The notes below the pieces were generated by a model, which saw nothing but the letters and a program-made list of their open reading frames with translations, searched no databases and was not told the origin of the DNA. From NCBI GenBank assembly GCA_949775045.1, contig OX459099.1:3035067-3099066 (forward strand): 64,000 nt of DNA. Reading direction: 5' to 3'. Within the stretch, counting starts at the first letter, position 1; every line of letters starts with the position of its first letter. The DNA is from Metridium senile (lineage: Eukaryota; Cnidaria; Anthozoa; Actiniaria; Metridiidae). Of this stretch, positions 35,501-45,596 are shown piece by piece. Made by a program: the position numbers and the translations under genes.

Positions 35501-38500
35501 TTGTCATTATTTCGCTTTTTCTGCCCTTCAGAATTATACTGTGTGATCGTCGCGGAGTATATAGCAATTTAAGTAATTGCAATTATAGAAGCCCGAAAAA
35601 AAATTCAATACACTGTTGAATTATTTAATAGAAACGATATACTTTTTCATAATAAGTATTATGTTATTATTATTATTATTATTTATCTTATGGTTATCTT
35701 TTTATAACAACTCTGCACAAAAGTTAATGTATTTACTGTTGGCCAAATATAGCTCTAATTTCAGTGCTTTTATTGCAAACCTGTCACTAAATCTACGGCA
35801 TTTTTACTGGTTGGACTTCTCTTCATTCTTTAACTTTTCCTTGTGCAGGCCAAACCGAAAACCCACGACACAAGTCAGACTGAAAATGGACAAATAAAAG
35901 GCGCTTTTGTTAGTAGTCACGCCCTTGCTATTAATATTAAACCAGTTTTTTTTTTTTTATAGTCAGTTGAACATAATGTGACATATGTGTTGAATATATA
36001 TTTATATATATATATTAATTTGACATTTCAATAATGACAGTTTTTCACAATGCTTTTATTTGACACTTAACTTTTTTGTTAACAATTTTTGTTTTTGAAA
36101 TTTTACTTTTGTCTTTTATAAAGCAATGTCTAAAAAATGAGACTCAAAGCAATGACGTGGAAGATGACCAGGGGAAAGACAACATCGTTGTTAGTACACC
36201 GAATTAGTCTGGTTTTAAAAGATTCAAAGTATAATGAGAATATTAATATTACTGATTGTTAAACTTAGGTTGAAAACGAAAAGACTGAGGATACCTATAT
36301 ACATGACAACAACCATGATAGTGTTAGTACATCAACGATAATTTATTCATTTTTATTTTATTTTATTTTTTGTTTTAGTTGTTGTTTATCTTTAGAGAAA
36401 GGGGTAATGTCATTGATTGTTCAAATCATATAGGTTGAAAACAAGAACACTGGGAATAATGAAAACGATATAAACGACAACAACCATGATAGTGTTAGTA
36501 CATCAACGATTTCTTATTCATTTATTTTCTATTTTACTATATTTTTATTGGTTTAGTTGTCGTTTACCTGAAGTTTAATAATGCCATTGGTTACCGTTGT
36601 TCAAATCATAGGTTGAAAACAAAAAGACTGAGGATAATGAAAACGACATAAATGACAGCAACCATGATCTTGTTAGTACATGCACGACGTTTTATTCACT
36701 TATTTTTCATTTTAGTTATTTTGTTGGTTAAGTTGTTGTTTATCTTTAGAGAAATTGATAATGTCATTGATTGTACAAATCATAGGTTGAAAACGAACTG
36801 AAGACTGAGGATAATGAAAACGATGTAAATGACAACAACCATGATCTTGTTAGTACAAGCACGACGTTTTATTCGTTTATTTTTCATTTTACTTTATTTT
36901 TGTTGGTTAAGTTGTTGTTTATCTTTAGAGAAATTGATAATATCATTCATTTGATTGTTCAAATCATAGGTTGACAACGAAAAGACTGAGGATAATAAAA
37001 ACGATGTTATTGACAACAACCATGATCTTGTTAGTACATGCACGATGTTTTATTTATTTTCCATTTTACTTTATTTTTGTTGGACTAATTTTTTTATTGT
37101 ATTTCGTTTTGTTTGATATTTACATCAGTCGCTGGTTCAATTTGTTTTAATCTTTCTAACAAATCGTTTAAGTCTCAGTTTGATAATCCTTTTAATTTAA
37201 TTTAGGACGAATCTAAGGAGGATTCATGTTCATCTCAAACTGATACTGATTCTAGTGTTAGTACTGTCGAGGCACGTTTGTTTTAACTATACATACATTG
37301 TTTACAATGCACTTCTCTTCTTTGTAATGCACTTCATTATGCTGTGCTGTGCTGTGCTGTGCTGTGCTGTGCTGTGCTGTGCTGTGCTGTGCTGTGCTGT
37401 GCTGTGCTGTGCTGTGCTGTGCTGTGCTGTGCTGTGCTGTGCTGTGCGTCAATAAAAACGCTACTTTATTTTCTCATTAGACAGAAGAAAAGAAAAAAAT
37501 GCCGTTTTCCAGAGTTAATCCTGATCTAGTTTTAGATGAAGAGGTTGTTAGTACAAATGATTAAATATCACCCTTAGCTAATAATTTTGAAAACATAAAT
37601 AAAGTATGCACACCGTTGTACACGTTTTATATCAAACTTATTATAATCAGTAGACTTGCGCTTTATCGTTTTGTCCTGGACGTTTATTTCGTGTTTTAAA
37701 GACCAAATTTACTTATCGCGGATTAAAAAGAATAAATATATTAATGGATCTTTATATAAATGAATGAGTAAATGAATGAGTAAATAAACGAACGATTAAA
37801 TTAACAAATGAATGAATAAATGAAGATATAAATAAATGAGCGAGCAAGCCAACGAACGAATAAATACACAAATGAATAAATAAATGAAAGAATAAATGAA
37901 TGAAAGAATAAATAAATGAATGAATAAATGAATGAAAGAATAAATGATTCAATAAATGAATGAATGCATAAATGGTTGAATGAATGAATGAATAAATAAA
38001 TAAATAGAAGAGTGATTGAATAAATAAACGAAAAAATGAATGACTGATTGAACGAATAAATGAATTAATTAACGGACTTTTGAAGGAATAAATCGAATGA
38101 AAATTACGTTTTGTTGCTGATAGTCCAAGGATAAAGTAATTCAGGATAATGTTCTTGTTATTTTCATTAAAGAACCAAAAGATCAATAGGTACTTTGTCA
38201 AGGTCCATATCCCATGGAAAACGTTGCAGTACAAAGCAGAACAAATCATGCTGAAGGCCCCTTTGATGAAAACTGACATTGAAGTTAAACCATGGAGTGA
38301 GCGCATACTTGGTAAGATTTTAAAGACTTGTCTAGTCTAGTCATGAAACAGAGTATATTAGTTAAGTGTGATAGTCAAATAACGGATAAAAGAACACAAT
38401 GATTACGGTGCATTATAGAGTAATATACTAAAGAGGGCTTCACGGGTTAATGAAAACCACTCTAACCAGTTCCAATCACTTTTTCTTTCATTCATCTACA

Positions 38501-41500
38501 CTTGTTAAACTATATCATTGTACCCTGGAGTCCAGGAGAAAAGATCATGAACAGCATACTCACTTCTTCTTTCATTCATCCATACTTGTTAAACTATATC
38601 ATTGTACCCTGGAGTCCAGGAGAAAAGATCATGAACAGCATACTCACTTCTTCTTTCATTCATCCATACTTGTTAAACTATACCATTGTACCATTCCAGG
38701 AGAAAAGATCATGAACAGAATACGTAAACTGAACCCAATGACAATAAGGGACAGTACAATCATTGAAAAACCAACACACTTCATGGCCTATTACAAGCAA
38801 GAGAAACACGATAAGTATCTTGGACATGAACAAAACGAAAAGATGTTCCATACCATCGACCGCCATTATGCCGTTCAGAGGATCCTCTACACTGCGCGGT
38901 TTTCAGAGGACAGGGCAAAGGGGGTTGGACTGAAACAGTTACTCTATGATGGTACGTGGGTACCCCGTGGGTGGGAGGGACTCGTCGTTTTTACCCTACG
39001 ACGAGCATACCCGATACTTTACCTACAAATCTCTCCCGTGGGTGAGAGGGACTCGTCGTTTTTACCCTACGACGAGCATACCCGATACTTTACCTACAAA
39101 TCTCCCCCGTGGGTGGGAGGGACTCGTCGTTTTTACCCTAAGAGATACGACGAGCATACCCGATACTTTACCTACAAATCTCCTCCCCCTCCCCCCCGGG
39201 CGTTGATTTTCCAAAAGATTAGCAACCACGGGTGCATTGTGTGTATTACAGTGAGAATCGAAAAACCGTGGGCACCCAGAAATATTTTAGAAATCGTTTA
39301 TTGTTCGTTGAACAGCTCACAAACAACTCTAACTACAGAAGGTTTATCACATCAGTCAAACGTCTTGCGGTGATATAGTTGTTTCTGAATTGTTATACGA
39401 ACAATAAACGATTTCTAAAATATTTCTGGGTGCCCACGGTTTTTCGATTCGCCATGTAAGTGACTATAAGAAAAACGTCGCAAGAAATATAGATAGTGAT
39501 AATAAACAACGCTTGTACGAGCAATGGACAAAATTTGCTCATGTATGTAGATACGATTATTTATTGTACCACAACAAGATGTGACCTTTGCTAGTTCAGT
39601 GCTATGCACCTTTCTCAAGAAATGTTTTCTTTAGTTTTGCTGCAAAGTCCATATCGCTCAACATCCTCGGGAACCCAGGGGTATTGTTCTGTCGCTCGTT
39701 TCTCGCTCCCAGAATAAATACCCCTGGGAACGTAGTCTGTTGGAGCTTGTTCCGGAAGTCAAAATTCAGATCTTTTCTGATTGGTCGACCTCAGCGGGAA
39801 AATCAAGATAATTATTCAAAGGAAGTCGTTAAATAAAAGTTTGAATGGTTATCTTAATTTTCATTGGTTGACCTCAGCGGGTCGACCAATCAGGAAAGAG
39901 CTGAAGTTTTACTTCCGGAACAAGCTCCAATGTTCCCATGCAGGGGTATTTTTTTCTGGGAGCGAGAAACGAGCGATAGAAGATTACCCCTGGGTTCCCG
40001 AGGATGATCGCACAAGTACAACAGCTGCGTATATTGAAAGTGCAAAACATGATAGTTTTACGGTTAATTTCTTTTTTCTTTTTAAGGTGCCTATGCTGCT
40101 GCGTATCCTCTGCATGACGGCGACGATGATGTCGTTGAAGGTCGAGTCCCCGACAATGACCGTCAACGCTTGAAAAGAGACTGGAGCAGATTCGGTCGGT
40201 TAGCTAAGTACCAACCTATGGATACCATCAAAGATTACTTTGGAACAGCAATCGCGCTGTATTTTGCGTGGCTTGGGTTCTACACTGCCATGCTTGTACC
40301 GCTGGCCATACTGGGTTTGATCATTTTCATTTATGGCATTGGCTCAACCCCAACCGATGTGGCTATAAATGATATTTGTAACATGAATATATACATGTGC
40401 AACTTGTGTGACAAGCAGTGTTCTTTCTGGGAGCTAAAGAGTACATGTCTTTATGCTCGAGTAACGCATTTCTTCGACAATGATGGCACCGTGTTTCTGG
40501 CTATCTTTACTTCAGGTTAGTTTACCATATTTGCCATATACCAGGGGCGGATCTAGGAAGTTTCCCAAGTGTCACCAGAAACCCCGTGTTTAATGCGTGT
40601 TTAATACCTTGTTTGGCTAATTGTGTATTTATTTCTCTCCAGTTTGGGCGACATTGTTCCTTGAGCTTTGGAAGCGTCGCCAGGCCGTTCTAGCTTACCA
40701 TTGGCATGTTGCCAACTTCGAAGAAGAAGAGGAACAGATCCGTCCTGAATTTGCTGCCACGGCACCAACCCTGAAAAAGAACGCCGTCACTGGGATGATG
40801 GAGCCCCACATGCCTAAACGTACCCTCTATCAGCGCTACGGAGCCATCGGAAGCATCATTGCGTTCATGATATTCCTGGTTATTGCAGCGGTAGTAGGCG
40901 TGGTTATCTATCGAGGCGCTGTCTTTGCAGCTCTCAGCGCTAGCGACCATGTCACTATCAGAAAAAACTCTCGAATCATCACAACCTGCACCGCCGCTTT
41001 GATCAACTTGATTTGTATCAACATCCTAAAATTCCTCTACATCAGGCTTGCAGTGTGGCTCACAAACTGGGAAAATCCTCGCACCAAGACAGATTACGAA
41101 GACAGTTTCACTATCAAAATGTACCTTTTCCAGTTTGTCAACACCTACGCCTCGATCTTCTACATCGCGTTCTTTAAGTCTAACTACGTTGTTGGTAGGC
41201 CAGGAAACTTCAATCGTGTTAGTAAACGTGGTATTCGCTTTGATGGATGCAGTGAGCAGGGATGTTTCCTTGAGTTGTGTATTCAGCTTCTTATCATCAT
41301 GGTCGGTCAACAGATTATTGGTAACATCACTGAGGTCACTATACCGTAAGTAGTTTGGGGACGAACAATTAGATATTGAGGTTGGGTCGGGGCGAATTAT
41401 GGAGGGGGGGGGGGGGGGGGGTGAGGGGTGAATACCGTATAAAAACGTTTCACTTACTGACGTTTCCGACGGCGCCAATTCTTCGTTGAAGGAAAAATAT

Positions 41501-44500
41501 GACACAATTAGAAAAACTAGCCTTCGTTGTTGGTTCTCTCTCTTTTCTTTACTTTGAGGGCGAGTAACTCGCAGGCGAGAATATCCAATATTTATACAAG
41601 TTTACGGGTATTGTGAGGGTCATAATTTAGATACAGTAAAAACCCGCATAAAAGAACACACGAGTAAGGATGGCACAGTTGGCTAGTGCGCGGCTTTCGG
41701 TGCGAGAGGTCCCGAGTGTAATTCCCAATGACCTCGCAAACTTGTTTCGACTTCTCTTCTTTCCGTGTAGCTTTAAGTAGCTTTAAATACCCATAAAACG
41801 GAGCATTCATGGAGAGAGGGAAGTAAAATGAGCGCACCGTCGGCTCTCTGGAAGATTAGCTTCGGCTGAAGGGACTTCCGACGTAAAATACTATTCTTTA
41901 CTTTCACTTTTACTTTATTTTCGGTTCAGGCTGATTTTGTTCTTATATATCTTATATATTGTTCTTATGTATATGGTACTTTGTTGACCTAATCCAGCCT
42001 GTGTGTTCTTAATCTACTTGTTCTTTTAAGCGGGTTTTTACTGTAGCTATAACGGTTGTTACGTCACCCTCGAAAAATCAAGATTATTTAAACAATAGAG
42101 TAATTGAATCGAGGGCATTAAGCTGTGATAGTTGCCCGCGGAAGCTGGATGTTCAGAAAAACAGTACGTTCTCGGGCGACTATTTGTTTTGAGGAACATC
42201 TAGTTTCCAACTATCACAGCATTATGCCCGAGATTTGAATTGCTCTATTGTTTTTATCAACAACAAAATTTTCCGAAGCGGACGAAAAGCACTCAGCGGG
42301 TACTATTTAAACAATAGAGTAGTTGAATCGAGGGCATTATGCTGTGATAGTTGCCGCGGGAACTGGATGTTTAGAAAAACAAATAGTCGCCCGAGAACGC
42401 AGTTCGAGGGCGTCTATGAAGTTTTGAGGAACATCCAGTTTCCAAGGGCAACTATCACAGTATTATGCCCGAGATTGTAACTGCTCTATTGTTTTTATTA
42501 GTCAACAACAAAATTTTCCGAAGCGGACAAAAAGCACTCAGCGGGCACTATGCGCTGATAGTATCCCCCCGCGGTGGGCACTGTCACGTCACGTGATCGC
42601 CCCTCGACCAATGAGAACGGAAGAAAATTTGTTGCTGAATTATAATGTATTGTACTATTTTTCCTAGAGCTATTAAGACATGGCTGAAGGAACGAAAAGA
42701 ACCAAAGAACAAGACTCTTCCACAGTACGAACAAGACTATAATTTAAGTCCTTTGGAAGATCATTACATGTTCTGGGAATACCTTGAAATAGGTGAGCAT
42801 ATAATTGATTTACTTGTCATTTTAACCCTCCACAGTTTTTTAATATTGTTTTGTATGGATGTTGGTTAAATGAAAAAATAAAAAATAAAAGCAAAATAAA
42901 TATGCTTATAAAATAACTATTCTGCTTGACTAGTTAGAAACTTCATTGTGTCTTGTGGTCTTTTGTTGTTTCTGGCAGACTGTGTCCGGGCTCCTTCTCC
43001 GGGTACTGAAACCTATTGTATCATTTGTTAGCTTGGTTCATTGTTTAGCTAGCTTGGGGTCCTTTGTTGTCTCTCGGAATTACGTATACTGCGTCCAGGG
43101 TCCTTCTCCGCGTACTGGAAACTTGTTGTATTATTTGTTAGCTTCATTAATTGTTTAGCTTGTGGTCTTTTGTTGTTTCTATTGAATTACGTAGACTGCG
43201 TCCAGGGTCCTTCTCCGCGTACTGGAAACTTGTTGTATTATTTGTTAGCTTCATTAATTGTTTAGCTTGTGGTCTTTTGTTGTTTCTATTGAATTACGTA
43301 GACTGCGTCCAGGGTCCTTCTCCGCGTACTGGAAACTTGTTGTATTATTTGTTAGCTTAATTCATTGTTTAGCTTATGGTCTTTTGTTGTTTCTATTGAA
43401 TTACGTAGACTGTGTCCGGGCTCCTTCTCCGGGTACTGAAACCTATTGTATTATTTGTTAGCTTTGTTCATTGTTTAGCTTGGGGTTCTTTGTTGTTTCT
43501 ATTGAATTACGGAGAGAGCTAGTGTCCGGTAAACGGAGAAGGAGGATTCTGTTTATCTTGAGTATGTTTTATTTATTACCTTTGTTTATTTTCTCCAATT
43601 TTCAGTCCTTCAATATGGCTTCGTGACCATGTTTGTTGCTGCATTCCCACTCGCCCCGCTATTCTCTCTCCTCAACTCCATCGCTGAAATCCGAGTCGAC
43701 GCCATCAACTTTGTAACCCAGTTCCGACGTCCAGACACTGTCATCGCAGAGGATATTGGGGCATGGACCAAAATCATGACTGTCCTTACTCGTATCTCTG
43801 TTCTAGTGAACGCTTTCATCCTGGCCTTCACGTCGGAGTTTATCCCAAAGCTTGTCTACAAGAGCCAGGGAGATGGCACGCTTAATGGCTATATAAATGC
43901 GAGTTTGGCTTCTATTAGCATTTCAGACTTGCATGGACCGCCGGAGAATCCCAACCAGAACGTGAATATGACTGGGATGACTACTTGCAGGTATGACCGC
44001 GGTGCATGAGTGAGAACGGCTACGCCCATCGAGTAAAATGGATTTCTGTCACCGCAAATTAATACATGTTACAATTTTCTATTTTTTGATTCAAAAATTG
44101 CCAAACAAATATTCATTGAATAAATTGATTAATAAATTTTGACCAAAATTATCATTCAGAGATGCTGTTCGTTCTTCGACTATTTTTCAAATAGTTTACA
44201 GTTTTCTTGTAAACATTATCAGTATAGAATTTTGTAGACTGCAATAAGCTCTAATTAAACACGAAAACTCTTACGAACAAGTTAAAAAATTGATAATCTT
44301 TTTCATAGATCACTTCAACTAGCTGCCGGTTTGCTCATAAACGTTTTCGCATAAAAGTAGAGTCGAATGTTTTTCATTTTACTTATCCACAATGTTTCAT
44401 GCTAATTTCCATGCATTATAGCGTCATATACTACCAAGACCACAATGCTTTGCCTACTCTCTTTTTGAAGTATTTAAAATACCATATGGTTCATTTATTC

Positions 44501-45596
44501 ATAAGTAATGATCCTTATAAAAACAATAGCACTTTCTTTTGTTCTGCGGCATTTCACTTTCCCCACATCCAAATTGTGAGATTTTTTCTAATGGGATGTA
44601 TTGACATATACACAGCAAGTTTTGGAAGAACAATTTGTGTTTACGCGTTTCTGCAAAGTTTTAAACCAATCAGAGGAGTCAGAGACAAAAGAAAGAGGAG
44701 GTAGACAATTTGCAGTGTTCCCCACATAGAATTTCTCTATAATTTAACCTTAGTAGAACTATTTGTATAAGGAAATTATTGCATAAATAAGAAAGAAGTT
44801 GATTTGATTATCCACAAAGTTAAGGCAATTTTTCATGTTTCAACCAATCAGACGACCAGTTTAAACAATACTACAATTATCATTTTGCACCTTCCTTGCC
44901 GTTCCTGCTATCGTTCTTACGCGGATCGTTACTTAATGATAAAGAAAGGCTGTAAAGCATGCTGGTACTGGTAGTAAAATGACGTCATCATGCAAATGGC
45001 ATACATGGACACGGGTGAAAAAACGCACTGCGCATGTTCGGATTTTCTTTCGAAAGGTTTCATGTTATGTATTATGCGAATTTCTCTTGTATTATTTTAC
45101 CAGGGAAAGAAAACAACTAATGTGATGTGTTAGTCAAAAATAAGCACTAACTTTCCATGAACGGCCTCAACTTTAAAGATTTACCAAACGCCGGTAAATG
45201 GTTTTATTGTAAACACGACGCGTTCCGAACATGCGCAGTGCATTTTTCACCCATATCGCATATATGTACACTGATATGATGCTAAATAAAGGATATGTGT
45301 ATCTTTTTTTATCTAGATTCAAGGGCTTCTACGACAACACACCTCCATATGATCCCTCCAAGATGTACTGGCACGTTATTGCTGCTCGCCTCGCGTTCGT
45401 GTTTGTCTTTCAATACACCGTCTATGCTGTCACCGCCGCTATTGCCTCGGCCATCCCGGACAAGCCTTCCTCTCTGGATCTGAGGATCCGTCGTGAAGAG
45501 CACTTAACCAGAAAGATCCTGAACCCGGAAAGAAGAGAACGAAGAAGACACCGGGAAAGAGACAGGGTCGATTCTGGGCATAGTGGAATGCTGTGA
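32522..45596 (+). CDS. Anoctamin C (TMEM16 family, ANO7-like) with mini-exon insert, up to 1048 residues
   Basis: Seventeen exons. Exon 1 is 32522-32815. Nine mini-exons follow (see the 35849-37546 entry). Then 38173-38311, 38700-38951, 40087-40515, 40643-41345, 42668-42792, 43606-43990 and 45317-45596, ending in TGA. With all mini-exons the total is 3147 nt, an exact multiple of three; skipping them leaves an in-frame 868-residue protein. Exon 1 and exon 38173 encode the two parts of the dimerisation domain (VGLYFNEGGYKIDYVLVYE; RYFVKVHIPWKTLQYKAEQI). The core includes IALYFAWLGFYTAMLVP and [18 protein letters not shown]6 is QQIIGNITEVTIP, again Gly at the N650 position; TM7 WEYLEIVLQYGF and TM8 [11 protein letters not shown] keep their acids. 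The Arg-rich C-terminus (RRERRRHRERDR) is unique to C. The intron splitting FTS from VWATLF is unique too. Confidence 0.9.
34311..34346 (+). repeat. Dispersed GCTCGAAACGTCAG repeat, partial copy
   Basis: AAAGCTCGAAACGTCAGTAA plus AGTTAAGTCAAC matches the copies at 49547 and 56974. The following ACACCGACGCAGCATATACT (near 34389) is shared with the copy at 49547. Confidence 0.7.
34461..34716. mobile_element. MITE with 9-bp target duplication
   Basis: The ends CACCTATTTCAATTAACGTT and complement are inverted; inner arms CTGAGACCGATAGGAATTGT also pair. TATGTGATA is repeated directly on both sides (34452-34460 and 34717-34725). A Mutator-like source is inferred. It lies in anoctamin C intron 1. 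Confidence 0.85.
35849..37546 (+). CDS. Array of nine phase 0-0 mini-exons in anoctamin C
   Basis: Exons and lengths: 35849-35908 (60), 36124-36189 (66), 36269-36322 (54), 36434-36493 (60), 36612-36671 (60), 36786-36848 (63), 36970-37029 (60), 37206-37256 (51) and 37481-37546 (66). Each follows an AG acceptor, stays open in phase 0 and is followed by GTTAGT. Exons 3-7 are near copies of VENEKTEDNENDINDNNHDL, and their flanking introns are copies too (CAAATCATAG before, ACGTTTTATTC and TTGTTGGTTAAGTTG after), with unit spacings of 165, 178, 174 and 184 bp. Exons 1, 2, 8 and 9 are unlike these in sequence but share phase, size and donor. Together they add 180 residues, mostly Asp, Glu, Asn and Lys, and probably disordered. 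They fall inside the N-terminal cytoplasmic domain. Splicing is inferred from sequence only. Confidence 0.75.
37341..37446. repeat. GCTGT pentanucleotide microsatellite
   Basis: About twenty perfect copies of GCTGT between mini-exons 8 and 9 of anoctamin C. The lack of interruptions suggests recent expansion. It translates as Cys/Ala/Val/Leu runs but lies in an intron. Confidence 0.95.
37755..38080. repeat. AATG/AATA tetranucleotide array
   Basis: Imperfect (AATGAATAA)-type array ending about 90 bases before the anoctamin C exon at 38173. Confidence 0.9.
38480..38711 (+). repeat. Tandem triplication around the anoctamin C acceptor
   Basis: The sequence TTTCATTCATC, TTGTTAAACTATATCATTGT, CCAG and GAGAAAAGATCATGAACAG occurs three times; the acceptors end at 38535, 38619 and 38699 (periods 84 and 80). 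Only the third keeps the anoctamin frame. The 4-base shortening of the last unit puts the first two out of frame with the exon. Confidence 0.85.
38957..39185. repeat. Minisatellite of about 69-bp units with internal hairpins
   Basis: Just over three units of CCCGTGGGTGGGAGG, then ACTCGTCGTTTTTACCC, TACGACGAGCATACCCGATA and CTTTACCTACAAATCTC. Each unit holds an 8-bp inverted pair CTCGTCG/CGACGAG. It starts six bases after the exon donor at 38952. Confidence 0.85.
39249..39457. mobile_element. CAGTGCGAATC family MITE, copy in anoctamin C
   Basis: The left end CAGTGAGAATCGAAAAACCG and right end GTTTTTCGATTCGCCATG are inverted and flanked by TA. It is highly similar to 18555-18769. Confidence 0.8.
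39662..40006. mobile_element. CATCCTCGGGAACCC family MITE, copy 1, 9-bp target duplication
   Basis: The ends CATCCTCGGGAACCCAGGGG and complement are inverted over more than 100 bp. ATCGCTCAA (39653-39661) and ATCGCACAA (40007-40015) flank it as a 9-bp duplication with one change. It inserts 80 bases before the anoctamin C exon at 40087. Copy 2 is at 48682-48976. Confidence 0.85.
41634..42043. mobile_element. Pogo-like MITE with CAGTAAAAACCCGC ends, carrying a SINE
   Basis: CAGTAAAAACCCGCATAAAA at the left and CGGGTTTTTACTG at the right are inverted and flanked by TA. A tRNA-derived SINE-like sequence fills the middle. A run of about 20 G lies upstream at 41401-41420. Confidence 0.7.
41666..41900 (+). 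mobile_element. tRNA-derived SINE-like sequence
   Basis: TGGCACAGTTGGCTAGTGCG (41671-41690) resembles an RNA polymerase III A box, and CGAGTGTAATTCCC about 40 bases later resembles a decayed B box. The body AAGGGACTTCCGACGTAAAA follows. No clean target duplication was identified. Confidence 0.5.
42085..42549. mobile_element. Two tandem copies of a foldback MITE
   Basis: Unit 1 (about 42085-42303) and unit 2 (about 42304-42549) each have AACAATAGAGTA at the left and CTCTATTGTTTTTAT at the right. Paired GTGATAGTTGCC / GCAACTATCAC and GGATGTT / AACATC segments lie inside. Each ends with CAACAAAATTTTCCGAAGCG and GCACTCAGCGGG. They lie just before the anoctamin C exon at 42668. Confidence 0.75.
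42952..43520. repeat. Minisatellite with 104-107 bp units, about five copies
   Basis: Each unit contains GTGGTCTTTTGTTGTTTCTA, GAATTACGTAGACTGCGTCC, GGTCCTTCTCCG and TTGTATTATTTGTTAGCTT. Unit starts lie near 42952, 43056, 43160, 43267, 43373 and 43479. It lies in an anoctamin C intron; the leucine-rich ORFs it gives are artefacts. Confidence 0.9.
45005..45265. mobile_element. Foldback MITE before the last anoctamin C exon
   Basis: GGGTGAAAAAACGCACTGCG and CATGTTCGGA at the left pair with TTCCGAACATGCGCAGTGCA and TTTTTCACCC at the right. Confidence 0.65.

Noticed and set aside
37255..37529. Cys/Ala/Val/Leu ORFs
   Set aside because: Translation of the GCTGT microsatellite between two mini-exons.
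35849..37546. Regular repeat-spacer pattern considered as a CRISPR-like array
   Set aside because: Repeats are protein-coding mini-exons with splice signals, repeat and spacer are both duplicated, and the sequence is animal DNA.
40451..41505. Antisense ORFs over anoctamin and adaptor exons
   Set aside because: Shadow frames of well supported sense exons.
43000..43461. Leucine-rich ORFs resembling membrane proteins
   Set aside because: They are translations of the 107-bp minisatellite.
44399..44704. 101-codon ORF in an anoctamin C intron
   Set aside because: No homology or domain seen, and it is AT-rich intronic sequence.
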